Assembly (NCBI GenBank): GCA_905182495.1
Contig: CAJJBU010000007.1
Location: 29,238-93,237, forward strand
Reading direction: 5' to 3'
DNA from: Flavobacteriales bacterium UBA952
GTDB taxonomy: Bacteria > Bacteroidota > Bacteroidia > Flavobacteriales_D > Crocinitomicaceae
Length of the DNA: 64,000 nt
In this document: piece by piece, positions 49,811-59,117 of the stretch
How the letters are laid out: the number at the start of each line of letters is the position of its first letter
Position numbering within the stretch: position 1 is the first letter of the stretch
Made by a program: the position numbers and the translations under genes
The notes under the pieces: model-generated
The model's input: only the letters and a program-made list of their open reading frames with translations
What the model was told of the DNA's origin: nothing
Databases searched by the model: none

Positions 49811-50775
49811 TGGACTTCTTAAAAGAATACAGTGAAAATATAGATCGAGAGCTACGGTCTTTAGCTATACCTGAATCACCTTCAAACCTTTATGACCCCC
49901 TGCGTTACTTCTTTACGATGGGAGGGAAACGTATCAGACCTATTCTAACTTTGTTGGCAGCAGAAAAATTTGGCTCAAAAAATCATGAAGCGATGCCTGC
50001 TGCATTAGCCATTGAGATTTTTCATAATTTTTCTCTTATTCATGATGACATTATGGATGAAGCACCGGTTAGAAGAGGTAAAGAAACAGTCCACAAAAAG
50101 TGGGACACAAATATTGCGATACTTTCTGGAGATGTTTTACTCATTAAAGCTTATCAACAGCTCAATACCTATCCGGAGAACATCCTCAAAGAATTACACA
50201 CCGTCTTTAATAAAACAGCTATTGAAGTTTGCGAGGGCCAACAAATGGACATGGATTTTGAAAATATTTCAACCATTTCAAGGAGTAACTATCTTGAGAT
50301 GATCAAACTTAAGACTTCTGTTCTTTTAGGTTGTGCGCTAAAAATAGGGGCAATAATTGCTGGAGCGAATCAAACAGAGCAACAACAATTATACGATTAC
50401 GGAATTAATATGGGAATTGCATTTCAGATTCAAGATGATTTACTTGACCTCTATGGAGACCCCTCCTTAGTTGGGAAACAAGTTGGAGGAGATATTATAG
50501 CGAATAAAAACACCTTACTCATGATTTTGGCAAAGGAAGACGCGAATTCAGACCAGCTAAATCGCATTAATGAATTAACAAAGGAATTAAATAGCGAGGC
50601 TAAAATCCAAGGTGTTCTTACGCTATTTGAACAATTAAACGTAAATGATAAATGTGCTAAACTCATGAATTCGTACTATGATTCTGCACAAGGCCACCTG
50701 AATAACATTGAGTCAAAATCCAATAAATCAGCACTTTGGAGACTCACAAACGCCTTGCAGCATCGAGCTTATTAA
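49810..50775 (+). CDS. Polyprenyl synthetase family protein
   Basis: 321 aa; 'GGKRIRP', first DDxxD as 'LIHDDIMDEAPVRRG', second 'FQIQDDLLDLYGD'. Confidence 0.94.
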   Translation: MDFLKEYSENIDRELRSLAIPESPSNLYDPLRYFFTMGGKRIRPILTLLAAEKFGSKNHEAMPAALAIEIFHNFSLIHDDIMDEAPVRRGKETVHKKWDTNIAILSGDVLLIKAYQQLNTYPENILKELHTVFNKTAIEVCEGQQMDMDFENISTISRSNYLEMIKLKTSVLLGCALKIGAIIAGANQTEQQQLYDYGINMGIAFQIQDDLLDLYGDPSLVGKQVGGDIIANKNTLLMILAKEDANSDQLNRINELTKELNSEAKIQGVLTLFEQLNVNDKCAKLMNSYYDSAQGHLNNIESKSNKSALWRLTNALQHRAY

Positions 50776-50791
50776 TGGAGCCTTTTATTTC

Positions 50792-50819
50792 TTGAAACAA
50801 GATTAATTCCCTATATTTG
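50792..50819 (+). promoter_or_regulatory. Bacteroidetes-type promoter
   Basis: TTG-N17-...TATATTTG (50812-50819), 25 nt before ATG 50845. Confidence 0.55.
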
Positions 50820-50844
50820 TAATTCAAATTAAAATTTATTTATA

Positions 50845-52662
50845 ATGAAGAAAATCTACAGTTTTATTCTATGCCTGTCTGTTTTTGGATCTCTTAGTGC
50901 TCAAAAAAATATTGATGCCACAGAGTACGTATCTAAACAAGACAATTTTTCACAAAAAATTAAGCCATCGGCTCAAAATCAAATCAAAGGAGCACTTCTT
51001 TGGGAAAATGATTTTTCAGATGCTCTAACTTGGACTGTTTCAATAGACGGTTCTAATCCAGCAGGTTGGGAATTCTCAACAGATCCTAGTGTTATTCCAG
51101 TAGGTGCGCTTTCTCCTTTTGCTTCAACTTCTGCAGCGAATGGTTTTCTTTTCGTTAACTCAGATGCAAACAATAGCTCTGACTTCGACGGGGATCCAAT
51201 CATAACAACATGTACGAATGTTACACCAATTGATCTTTCAGCCTCTCCATTTGTCAAGCTTACACTAGAGCACAACTACAGATGGTGGCAAGATACTAGA
51301 GGTGTAAGAGTTTCAGGTGATAACGGTGCTACTTGGACCGATTACCAATTAACTTGTGGTGCAGATGACCCAGGAAACTGTATTGGCTGTGAAGCTACTG
51401 ACAACTATCCTGGCGATCAAAACACGGCCAATCCTGAAGTATCTAGCGTTGACATCTCTGCAACTGCAGGTGGTATGTCTCAGGTTCTTATTCAAGTTTA
51501 CTACAATGACAACGATTATTGGGGATGGTATTGGGCTGTTGACGACATCAGAATCAACGAAATTGATGCGTTTGACGCTGATCTAGTTGATGTAATTGCT
51601 GGTTCTACGGGATACTGGCAAGAAGTATTACCTTATTTTCAAGTACCAGCTGCACAAGTAGCTCCTATCGAATTCAAAGGTGTTGTTAAAAACGTAGGTG
51701 TTGATGACGTCAATGCAACATTTATGGCTACGTACACCGGAGTATACGATGGCGTTTCTGACCCGATGTTGCTTAGCCAAGGAGTTCAAGATACTTTGAC
51801 ATGTTTGACGACTTTAACACCTCCAGCGAGTAATGCGACACATACCATAGAGTATATGGTTACTACTACCGAAGTTGAAGAAGATGAATTAAACAACGTT
51901 GCAGCTAGCTATACTTTTGAAGTGAATGACTTCATCTACGCAAGAGATGCAGGTACTTCTACAGGTGGAACTTACAACGCAGGAAATGAATATGAGTCAG
52001 GGAATATCTTTGACATCTACAGTGATGCAACCATTTATGGTATTGATGTTGTTATTGATGCACAATCAGTTGAAGGTGCTGAGGTACGTGCAAAACTTTA
52101 TAGCATTGACGATGCAACCGGTGACTTTGTATTTGTTACTGAATCTGACATTACGTTGATTAACGCTGAAGATCTAGGAAATACGAAATCTTTCATTTTA
52201 CAATCAGCGTCCATGCTAATGACCGGACAATCTTATCTTGTTGTTGTTGCCACTTATGGTGACGGTGGTGTAAGTAATGATGTGGTCGTAGCAACTGCAG
52301 GTATTTCTTCACCTAATACTTCATATTACTATGATGGTACGGATGCTACGTGGTACTACTCCACTTCGACTCCGATGGTAAGAATGAATTTCAACCCCAA
52401 TTTAGCCAGTATTGAAGAAACTACGAACAATTCTTTCGAGGTATATCCTAATCCAGCGAGTGACGTTGTGAACATTAAGTTCAACGATGCTACCAACGCT
52501 GCAATTAGTGTATTGAACCTTGCAGGTAAAGAAGTAATGACTTCTACTGTAAACGGAACACAAACTTCTTTCTCAACGAGTAGTTTGACTAACGGTGTTT
52601 ACTTAATTAAAGTAAGCAACGGAACTGATGTTCAAATCACTAAAGTTATTGTTAGAAAATAA
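50845..52662 (+). CDS. T9SS type A sorting domain-containing secreted protein
   Basis: 605 aa; signal peptide; C-terminal 'FEVYPNPASDVVNIKFND...LTNGVYLIKVSNGTDVQITKVIVRK'. Confidence 0.92.
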   Translation: MKKIYSFILCLSVFGSLSAQKNIDATEYVSKQDNFSQKIKPSAQNQIKGALLWENDFSDALTWTVSIDGSNPAGWEFSTDPSVIPVGALSPFASTSAANGFLFVNSDANNSSDFDGDPIITTCTNVTPIDLSASPFVKLTLEHNYRWWQDTRGVRVSGDNGATWTDYQLTCGADDPGNCIGCEATDNYPGDQNTANPEVSSVDISATAGGMSQVLIQVYYNDNDYWGWYWAVDDIRINEIDAFDADLVDVIAGSTGYWQEVLPYFQVPAAQVAPIEFKGVVKNVGVDDVNATFMATYTGVYDGVSDPMLLSQGVQDTLTCLTTLTPPASNATHTIEYMVTTTEVEEDELNNVAASYTFEVNDFIYARDAGTSTGGTYNAGNEYESGNIFDIYSDATIYGIDVVIDAQSVEGAEVRAKLYSIDDATGDFVFVTESDITLINAEDLGNTKSFILQSASMLMTGQSYLVVVATYGDGGVSNDVVVATAGISSPNTSYYYDGTDATWYYSTSTPMVRMNFNPNLASIEETTNNSFEVYPNPASDVVNIKFNDATNAAISVLNLAGKEVMTSTVNGTQTSFSTSSLTNGVYLIKVSNGTDVQITKVIVRK

Positions 52663-52680
52663 CTTTCTAAACCATAAAGA

Positions 52681-52708
52681 AACCGCTCCAAATGGAGCGG
52701 TTTTTTTT
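52681..52708 (+). terminator. Intrinsic terminator
   Basis: AACCGCTCC-AAAT-GGAGCGGTTTTTTTT. Confidence 0.85.
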
Positions 52709-52725
52709 ATGCCCTAAATTTTTAA

Positions 52726-53487
52726 TTATCTCAAAAGGAAGGAAAGAGTTCTTTCCAAAAATTCTTTTGGCGCCTCTGCATGCACCCAATGCCCCGCATT
52801 AGAAATAGTTTCGATCTCACAATCTAAAAAGACACTTTCAATCTCTTCGTGGTCTTCCTCTAATATATAATTTGAGAGCGCTCCCTTAATAAATAAAGTA
52901 GGATGTACAACCTCTGTTTTTGGTAATGCCGATAGTATTAAATCCATATTAGACTCCAAAACTTTAATATTCATTCTCCATGCGAGCTTACCTTTCTCAA
53001 TCCAATATAAATTCTTTAGTAAAAATTGACGAACCCTATCTTGCGGAATTCTATCAATCAAATAGTTACTCACTTGACTTCTTGCGCTAATTTGATCCAA
53101 CGGAACATCATGAATCGCCTGAATAAGCTCTTGATGATGCATTGGATAGGATTTTACCCCCATATCAACGACAACCAATTTAACAATTCGTTGGGGATGT
53201 TTTTGGACAAGATGCATGGCGACTTTACCTCCCATTGAATGACCAATAACATGAACTTGATTGATGCGTAGGGAATCTAATGTTTCAATGACGTCCTCTG
53301 CCATCTTTTCATATGTATGCGCTTCATCCCAAGCAGAACGCCCGTGATTTCGCAAATCAACGACGATTACCTTATAGTAATTCGATAAGTCCTTGGCCTG
53401 CGAATTCCAATTGTCAGAAAATCCAAACAAGCCATGTAAGATGACTATTGGTTTTCCAACTCCTAATTCTTTATATTTTAATAGCAA
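52726..53487 (-). CDS. Alpha/beta hydrolase
   Basis: 253 aa; 'VILHGLFGFSDNW', 'VDLRNHGRS', 'VIGHSMGGKVAMHL', catalytic 'GHWVHAE'. Confidence 0.92.
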   Translation of the reverse strand: MLLKYKELGVGKPIVILHGLFGFSDNWNSQAKDLSNYYKVIVVDLRNHGRSAWDEAHTYEKMAEDVIETLDSLRINQVHVIGHSMGGKVAMHLVQKHPQRIVKLVVVDMGVKSYPMHHQELIQAIHDVPLDQISARSQVSNYLIDRIPQDRVRQFLLKNLYWIEKGKLAWRMNIKVLESNMDLILSALPKTEVVHPTLFIKGALSNYILEEDHEEIESVFLDCEIETISNAGHWVHAEAPKEFLERTLSFLLR

Positions 53488-53496
53488 GGGAAGAAG

Positions 53497-53874
53497 TTAA
53501 GACGGGTTTTGAAATGGCTCTGATTTGGTATCACCCACAGTAAATTGTCCATTATTTACTTTTTCCACCTCGGCATAAATGTTCTTTTCATTTTGTTTCT
53601 TTGAGTTGTAGAAAACGGTAACGATCTGCTCTTCGCGACTTTCGTCAAAATCAATGACAACTCGATTAACACCGTTCAATTCTTTAAGCCCTTTGCGTAT
53701 TGCCCCGCCACATCCCATCTTACAGACCAGGCCATTCACCTTCGCCACGCACTGGTAATCTGAAACCGCATTTTCACTTGTTACTTCAATGTTTTTCTGA
53801 ACAGATGCATTTTTCGTTGCACCTTCATTACAAGCCGTTCCTATCAATAGGGTAAGTAGAATTATAAATTTCAT
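53497..53874 (-). CDS. Lipoprotein/secreted protein with HMA-like heavy-metal binding domain
   Basis: 125 aa; 'CVAKVNGLVCKMGCGGAIRKGLKELNGVNRVVIDFDE'. Confidence 0.75.
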   Translation of the reverse strand: MKFIILLTLLIGTACNEGATKNASVQKNIEVTSENAVSDYQCVAKVNGLVCKMGCGGAIRKGLKELNGVNRVVIDFDESREEQIVTVFYNSKKQNEKNIYAEVEKVNNGQFTVGDTKSEPFQNPS

Positions 53875-54038
53875 TTTTTTCTGTAAAATTAGTAAATATA
53901 CCTCCAGGTATTCAGTTTATTTTATTTCAGACATTCATCTGTTCTATGTAAATACTATTTTTCAATATCGGCCTTTTAAACCATCATTTACTTGAAGACT
54001 AAGCAATAAAGCTCCTTGCTTCACATTGAATTTTATAG

Positions 54039-54046
54039 TACATTTG
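54039..54046 (+). promoter_or_regulatory. Putative -7 box TACATTTG
   Basis: TAnnTTTG 13 nt before ATG 54060. Confidence 0.45.
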
Positions 54047-54059
54047 AAAAAACATTCTT

Positions 54060-54488
54060 ATGAAATATCGTTTCTTCCTTTCCTTGATGGTTCTATTCCT
54101 AATAAGCTCTTGCAATAAATATAGCGAAGGACCTGCTTTTTCTTTATTAACTAGGAATGCAAGGATTTCCAATGATTGGACTCTTCAGAGTTACACAAAA
54201 GATGGTACCGCTTTATTTGATGTGAATGCAGAAGAACAAAATCTTTCAATTGAAAAAGATGGAACATATTCTAGAACTACGATTTCAACGACACTTGGAC
54301 AGCTTCAATCCCTGACTTCACATGGCACATGGTCTTTTGAAAACTCTCAAGCCAATGTTAACTTTATGGAAAGTGGTGACTTATTAGGGGTTACATATGA
54401 AATAATTCTTCTCAAGAATAAAACGCTAAAAATCCGTCAAACTGATTTCAATAACGCGGTCTATGACTGGACGTTTATCGCTGACTAA
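54060..54488 (+). CDS. Lipocalin-like hypothetical lipoprotein
   Basis: 142 aa; 'LFLISSCNKYSEG' lipobox; 'NDWTLQSYTKDG..HGTWSFEN'. Confidence 0.75.
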   Translation: MKYRFFLSLMVLFLISSCNKYSEGPAFSLLTRNARISNDWTLQSYTKDGTALFDVNAEEQNLSIEKDGTYSRTTISTTLGQLQSLTSHGTWSFENSQANVNFMESGDLLGVTYEIILLKNKTLKIRQTDFNNAVYDWTFIAD

Positions 54489-55009
54489 ATAAATCGAGCG
54501 TCTATCTCCATTACCTTATTGCATTGCTCACAAGTTCGTTTCTCCTCAGAAGCATAAAAAGATTTAAACCGGGGTATAAAATCATTTTCAATATTGTTCA
54601 ACGGGAATTTATATTCATGTAATAGCCCATTGCAATCATCACAGAACCACATTAAACCGTCTATTAAATCTGTTCCTTTACGTACTTTTTCAATTACTAA
54701 TCCAACCGTATTTTCTCCACGGATTGGCGAATGCGGAATATTAGCAGGAAGCAAAAACATTTCTCCTTCCCGAATTATTATGGATCGCGACTTTCCATTT
54801 TCTTGTATTTTAACAGTGATCTCACCTTCGATTTGATAGAAGAGCTCCTCACTCTCATTATAATGGTAATCCTTACGTGCATTGGGGCCGCCTACGATCA
54901 TAACAATAAAATCTCCTGCCTCTATGTATAAATTCTTATTGCCTACAGGAGGTTTTAAAATTGACCGATTATCATTGATCCATTGCTGCAGGTTGAAAGG
55001 CTCCATCAT
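54485..55009 (-). CDS. 3-hydroxyanthranilate 3,4-dioxygenase
   Basis: 174 aa; cupin 'GGPNARKDYHYNESEELFYQIEGEITVKIQENG', C-terminal rubredoxin-like 'FCDDCNGLLHE...CEQCNKV'. Confidence 0.93.
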   Translation of the reverse strand: MMEPFNLQQWINDNRSILKPPVGNKNLYIEAGDFIVMIVGGPNARKDYHYNESEELFYQIEGEITVKIQENGKSRSIIIREGEMFLLPANIPHSPIRGENTVGLVIEKVRKGTDLIDGLMWFCDDCNGLLHEYKFPLNNIENDFIPRFKSFYASEEKRTCEQCNKVMEIDARFI

Positions 55010-55085
55010 AAATTAAATATTTAAAATAAAGATAAGGAAAATTGCTTTTTGATTTCTTGAAGGAAAAGAAAAGAATATTTTGAAT

Positions 55086-58000
55086 TTATTTAACGATGTG
55101 CTTAACGGTCTGATAATTATTCAAATCATTAAATACGGAGATGAAATAAACTCCAGGCTCCATTGTTTGATTAACACCAAAAATATTCACCCCCTTGGAA
55201 GCCAAAAGATGCTGACTCATCACAAGATCACCACGAGCTCCTATTATCTTCAAGGTAATATCTTGTTCCGCTTCAGCAGAATAAAAAACCTCAAATTGAC
55301 CGTTGTCACTTGGACTTGGATAGGTGTAGAATGAGTTGTCAGCATTCCCAATACAATCTGTGCTGATTATTTTGGTTTCAAAAACTTCTACCGTACCATC
55401 AATATCTACTTGCGTCAACCTGTAGTAGTTCATACTATTATGGGGATAATCCATAAAGGAATAAGGAATCAAATCATTACTAAAACCAGCTGAAGGAATC
55501 TGTACCAATTCATCCCAATTTTGGCCATCTATAGATCTATCTACGATGAAATAAGCACTATTGTACTCAGATGCTGTTTGCCAATTAAGAGCTACAGCCC
55601 CGTCGATGCAATTTCCTGAAAATGAAAGTAATTCAACAGGCAAAGGTGCAGTCCCTCCTCCTGTACCGAAGAAGCTAAAGCCATTTGTAATTGATGTTAT
55701 TGTAAAATTATCACTGGTTCCTGTTGATGAAACAGCAGGTAATCCTGTCCAAACCACATGATTTAAACCCGGGACATTTGAACCTGAAGATTTAATAATT
55801 CTTGAGGTGGAGACATCGTCAATATCAAGAATATTATTCATATGGAGTGTCATCGTGTAATTGACATTACAAATGCTAGATGTATAATCACTATTTGATG
55901 GTACGATTTCCCAATATCCAAAACTGCTGATATTATATATAGTTACACCATCGACCGTTAAAGGAATCCCATTGGTTAATGCACCGCCACCACCTGCTTG
56001 AGCCGTACCCGTCTTGTATGCAATAGTCAATGACTGGTTTATTCCAGGAGTTCCGATGTTGAAATTAATTAACGCATCTCTTAAATAGGTTGCCGTACCT
56101 ATTGGAAAGAATTTCTCGCCAAGGGTGTTTTCAAAATATCTTTTGAGCTTACCAGTTACCGTACCTGAGTTATACACGATTGAACCTGAGTTGAAACTGC
56201 CACTACCTATAGTAAGTATGTAATTGTCGTTTACAATATTCCCTCCGGCCATATCAAGTTCATTAGTGACTTGAACATCATCAGTCAATATAACAGAGTT
56301 GGCTCCATTAAAAATCCTCATGTCATATAGGACATTCGCACCATCGCCTGAGAGCGTTTGATCAGCACTTCCAACAAAGCTCAATTCACTACCAGATTGA
56401 CCTAGAAGATCCCCATTATTTACGATATTTCCTGTGATACCGACCACTCCGGATAGATAAGCCTTGGCGCCCACTCCAATAGTCAATGCTTTAATATCAG
56501 ATTCTGCAATAATTTTATGATAGTTACTCACGCATAATCCTGCCACTGTATTTGAGAGTACATAAACATGGTCATTAGCCCCAGGTATTTCACTTGTCGA
56601 TATTTCCCAACGTGCACTATTCCGTTTATACCAATTTTCAGCAGTATTATGGTCCTGACTCTGTAAACCTCCCCAAAGCCAAGAATCGACAGCAGCAATA
56701 CTATCATCGGCAATCTCACTTGCAATACTTGTCGTAATTGGTTGGTTTAATTGAATAGTTGCAGGAGAGGCGGCCCCGTCACAAATACCAGCATTAACAT
56801 TTGATGTCCATGTTATATTAAACTCTTCGTTAACTGGGGTTTGCGCTGTATATGAATTAACAGGCGCACTAGAAAAGTCATTGAGAATTCCAACGACACC
56901 TGAAGACTCAGACCAATCGCCAGTACCTGTTAATGCATCGACAACAACCGGAAATGTAAACTTCCCGCATGTTGAACTGTCTACAAGAGGAGATGCGGAA
57001 GTAATTTGAGGCTCTGAAATAATCTCTACCGCATAATCCTCAATTTCTCCCCACGTCATATCATCACAAGCCGTGGGATAGGTGCTACTTGAAGGGGAAG
57101 ATTGATCAGAAGCGACCACCCGCATTTTTACCATTCCAACCACTGCATCGATTGGTACAGTAACCTGCTGTGGCGCATTTGATGCCCCATCAGTCACATT
57201 CGTCGCATACCCTAAAACATATGCCTCAGTAGCTTCCTCATAACTATCATTATTGTTCCAGTCAATCCAAGCCTTTGCTAAAACTGGATAATTCCCAGCG
57301 GTATTCACTCTTGATGACAAGGTGTAGGTTGCCCCACGACAGACAATCGTTGTATCTAATGCGACACCTGTCGCTACCGTATTTCCACTTGAAGAATTAT
57401 TAATATCATTGAAGGTCACATTTGTCAAACCAGCGGGGTCTGGAATTAGGATATTTGAAACACCTAAAGCTGAACAATCAGGAGGCGTGAATGTAATCGT
57501 TAGCGCATACGTGCCATATATTCTATAAGAACCGATGGGAGACGGCTGAATAGCAAATAAGCGAATTTGGAATCCTTGGTTAGGATCTTCGCCATTAAAA
57601 GCATCTGTAGTAATTACAGTCACTGGATTTCCAGACCCACCAACACCAGGTGTAGCATTTGTCGTCGAGTTCGCCAGCCCTCTAATTAAAGGTGTAATTT
57701 GCGCACTGTTTAATGCCAATGTCGTATAAGACTTAAACCCCGTTGAAAGCTGCCCTGGCGTCCGATTGCTAATACACATATCACCAAGTGTGGACGTAAT
57801 GGTCAACTCTAGCTCATCTATGGTCGAACCAGATGGGGCCTGCAAATAAGTGTTAATATTTTGAAAAAGAGGTTTCCCTACAGGAGCCGTTTGATCCCAA
57901 ATTATTTTTGATGAGCTTGGCGTTGTTATTAAATCAGGGTCAACGACAATAGGAAATACTCTTTCTGAACTCCTTAGCCAGGATAATTTGACCTTCGTAT

Positions 58001-58829
58001 TTAAAATCACTTCATTTCCAACTTGTAAAATATCAAAGAAAATTAAATCAGAATCTTCGAAAATATTTTGACCAGATTGACTATCATCTGACAATAAAGG
58101 TTGGTCATAAGACGCTTTTACGACGCCTTGTCGATCATAAAACGCAACTGAATTTCCCTCAATTTTAGCGACCCAATCATTAGGTATTTGAATAGTCTCT
58201 TCAAACACCAAGTACTCAGACTCTTGAGGGAATTGTTCTAAAAAATCTCCGTCCAGAATAACATAATCCGCCTTCCTTCTACCATTTTGAATTTCTATAG
58301 AAAGATTAATAGATTCATATACATTGTTGAATATTGCCTTATCATTAGCGAATTCTATTGAGGATTGACTCATATTAGTCATGTCTGACGCTATACCATT
58401 TAATTCAACGTACATTTTAGGGTTTAGCATATCCCTAATAATTTCATTATTATCGAATTCAGAAAGCAAACCATCACTAATTTCGGTAGGTAAAAAGCTT
58501 TTAAAAGAATTCGTAGCATTCACAAAAGGAAAATTCAAATGCCTTCCAGAAATATTATCGGTAATCTTTAAGTCAATTGGATAATAGGATGACTCCTTTA
58601 AATAATTAATCGGATAAGAAAAAACATTACCTGTAAAAGTGCCATCCGGATTGGCTACAGTAGTAGAATAAGCTGTTCTCTTGCTAGGGATATCCTTGGA
58701 GTCATTAGCACGACCATGAATTCCGAGTGACGCTTTCTGCGCATAGGTAAAGGAACCCAACAGTATTATTGGAAAAAACAAGCATAACTTTACAAAATTA
58801 ATTGTAAAAGTATCTTTAAAGAAATTCAT
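55086..58829 (-). CDS. Large T9SS-secreted surface protein with GEVED domain
   Basis: 1247 aa; signal peptide; 'AWIDWNNNDSYEEATE...DDMTWGEIEDYAVEI'; C-terminal 'YTYPSPSDNGQFEVFYSAE...MEPGVYFISVFNDLNNYQTVKHIVK'. Confidence 0.9.
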   Translation of the reverse strand: MNFFKDTFTINFVKLCLFFPIILLGSFTYAQKASLGIHGRANDSKDIPSKRTAYSTTVANPDGTFTGNVFSYPINYLKESSYYPIDLKITDNISGRHLNFPFVNATNSFKSFLPTEISDGLLSEFDNNEIIRDMLNPKMYVELNGIASDMTNMSQSSIEFANDKAIFNNVYESINLSIEIQNGRRKADYVILDGDFLEQFPQESEYLVFEETIQIPNDWVAKIEGNSVAFYDRQGVVKASYDQPLLSDDSQSGQNIFEDSDLIFFDILQVGNEVILNTKVKLSWLRSSERVFPIVVDPDLITTPSSSKIIWDQTAPVGKPLFQNINTYLQAPSGSTIDELELTITSTLGDMCISNRTPGQLSTGFKSYTTLALNSAQITPLIRGLANSTTNATPGVGGSGNPVTVITTDAFNGEDPNQGFQIRLFAIQPSPIGSYRIYGTYALTITFTPPDCSALGVSNILIPDPAGLTNVTFNDINNSSSGNTVATGVALDTTIVCRGATYTLSSRVNTAGNYPVLAKAWIDWNNNDSYEEATEAYVLGYATNVTDGASNAPQQVTVPIDAVVGMVKMRVVASDQSSPSSSTYPTACDDMTWGEIEDYAVEIISEPQITSASPLVDSSTCGKFTFPVVVDALTGTGDWSESSGVVGILNDFSSAPVNSYTAQTPVNEEFNITWTSNVNAGICDGAASPATIQLNQPITTSIASEIADDSIAAVDSWLWGGLQSQDHNTAENWYKRNSARWEISTSEIPGANDHVYVLSNTVAGLCVSNYHKIIAESDIKALTIGVGAKAYLSGVVGITGNIVNNGDLLGQSGSELSFVGSADQTLSGDGANVLYDMRIFNGANSVILTDDVQVTNELDMAGGNIVNDNYILTIGSGSFNSGSIVYNSGTVTGKLKRYFENTLGEKFFPIGTATYLRDALINFNIGTPGINQSLTIAYKTGTAQAGGGGALTNGIPLTVDGVTIYNISSFGYWEIVPSNSDYTSSICNVNYTMTLHMNNILDIDDVSTSRIIKSSGSNVPGLNHVVWTGLPAVSSTGTSDNFTITSITNGFSFFGTGGGTAPLPVELLSFSGNCIDGAVALNWQTASEYNSAYFIVDRSIDGQNWDELVQIPSAGFSNDLIPYSFMDYPHNSMNYYRLTQVDIDGTVEVFETKIISTDCIGNADNSFYTYPSPSDNGQFEVFYSAEAEQDITLKIIGARGDLVMSQHLLASKGVNIFGVNQTMEPGVYFISVFNDLNNYQTVKHIVK

Positions 58830-59066
58830 TCTTTAATTGAGTTTTAGTTTTAGTCTTTTTTAGAACTAAAAATCGAGTTAGAAACGTAGTCAAGAGCTTA
58901 CCTTATAAGCTTCAGCAGCGCTCTTATTTCTTAAATCAATTTTTAATTCTAAGCCTAAACAATCAAGATCGTTTAAGTCGAGTACTGCAAATGTAATGAA
59001 TTATTTTTTCTATTAAACAGTAATTTTTTCAACACGACTGAACAACTACTAGACCTTATTTTAAAT

Positions 59067-59099
59067 AAAAAAAGCCTCTGCAAAACTGCAGAGGCTTTC
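59067..59099 (-). terminator. Intrinsic terminator downstream of 59118 gene
   Basis: Minus: AAAGCCTCTGCAG-TTTT-GCAGAGGCTTTTTTTATTT region. Confidence 0.8.
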
Positions 59100-59117
59100 A
59101 TTAAATTTATTGATCTA

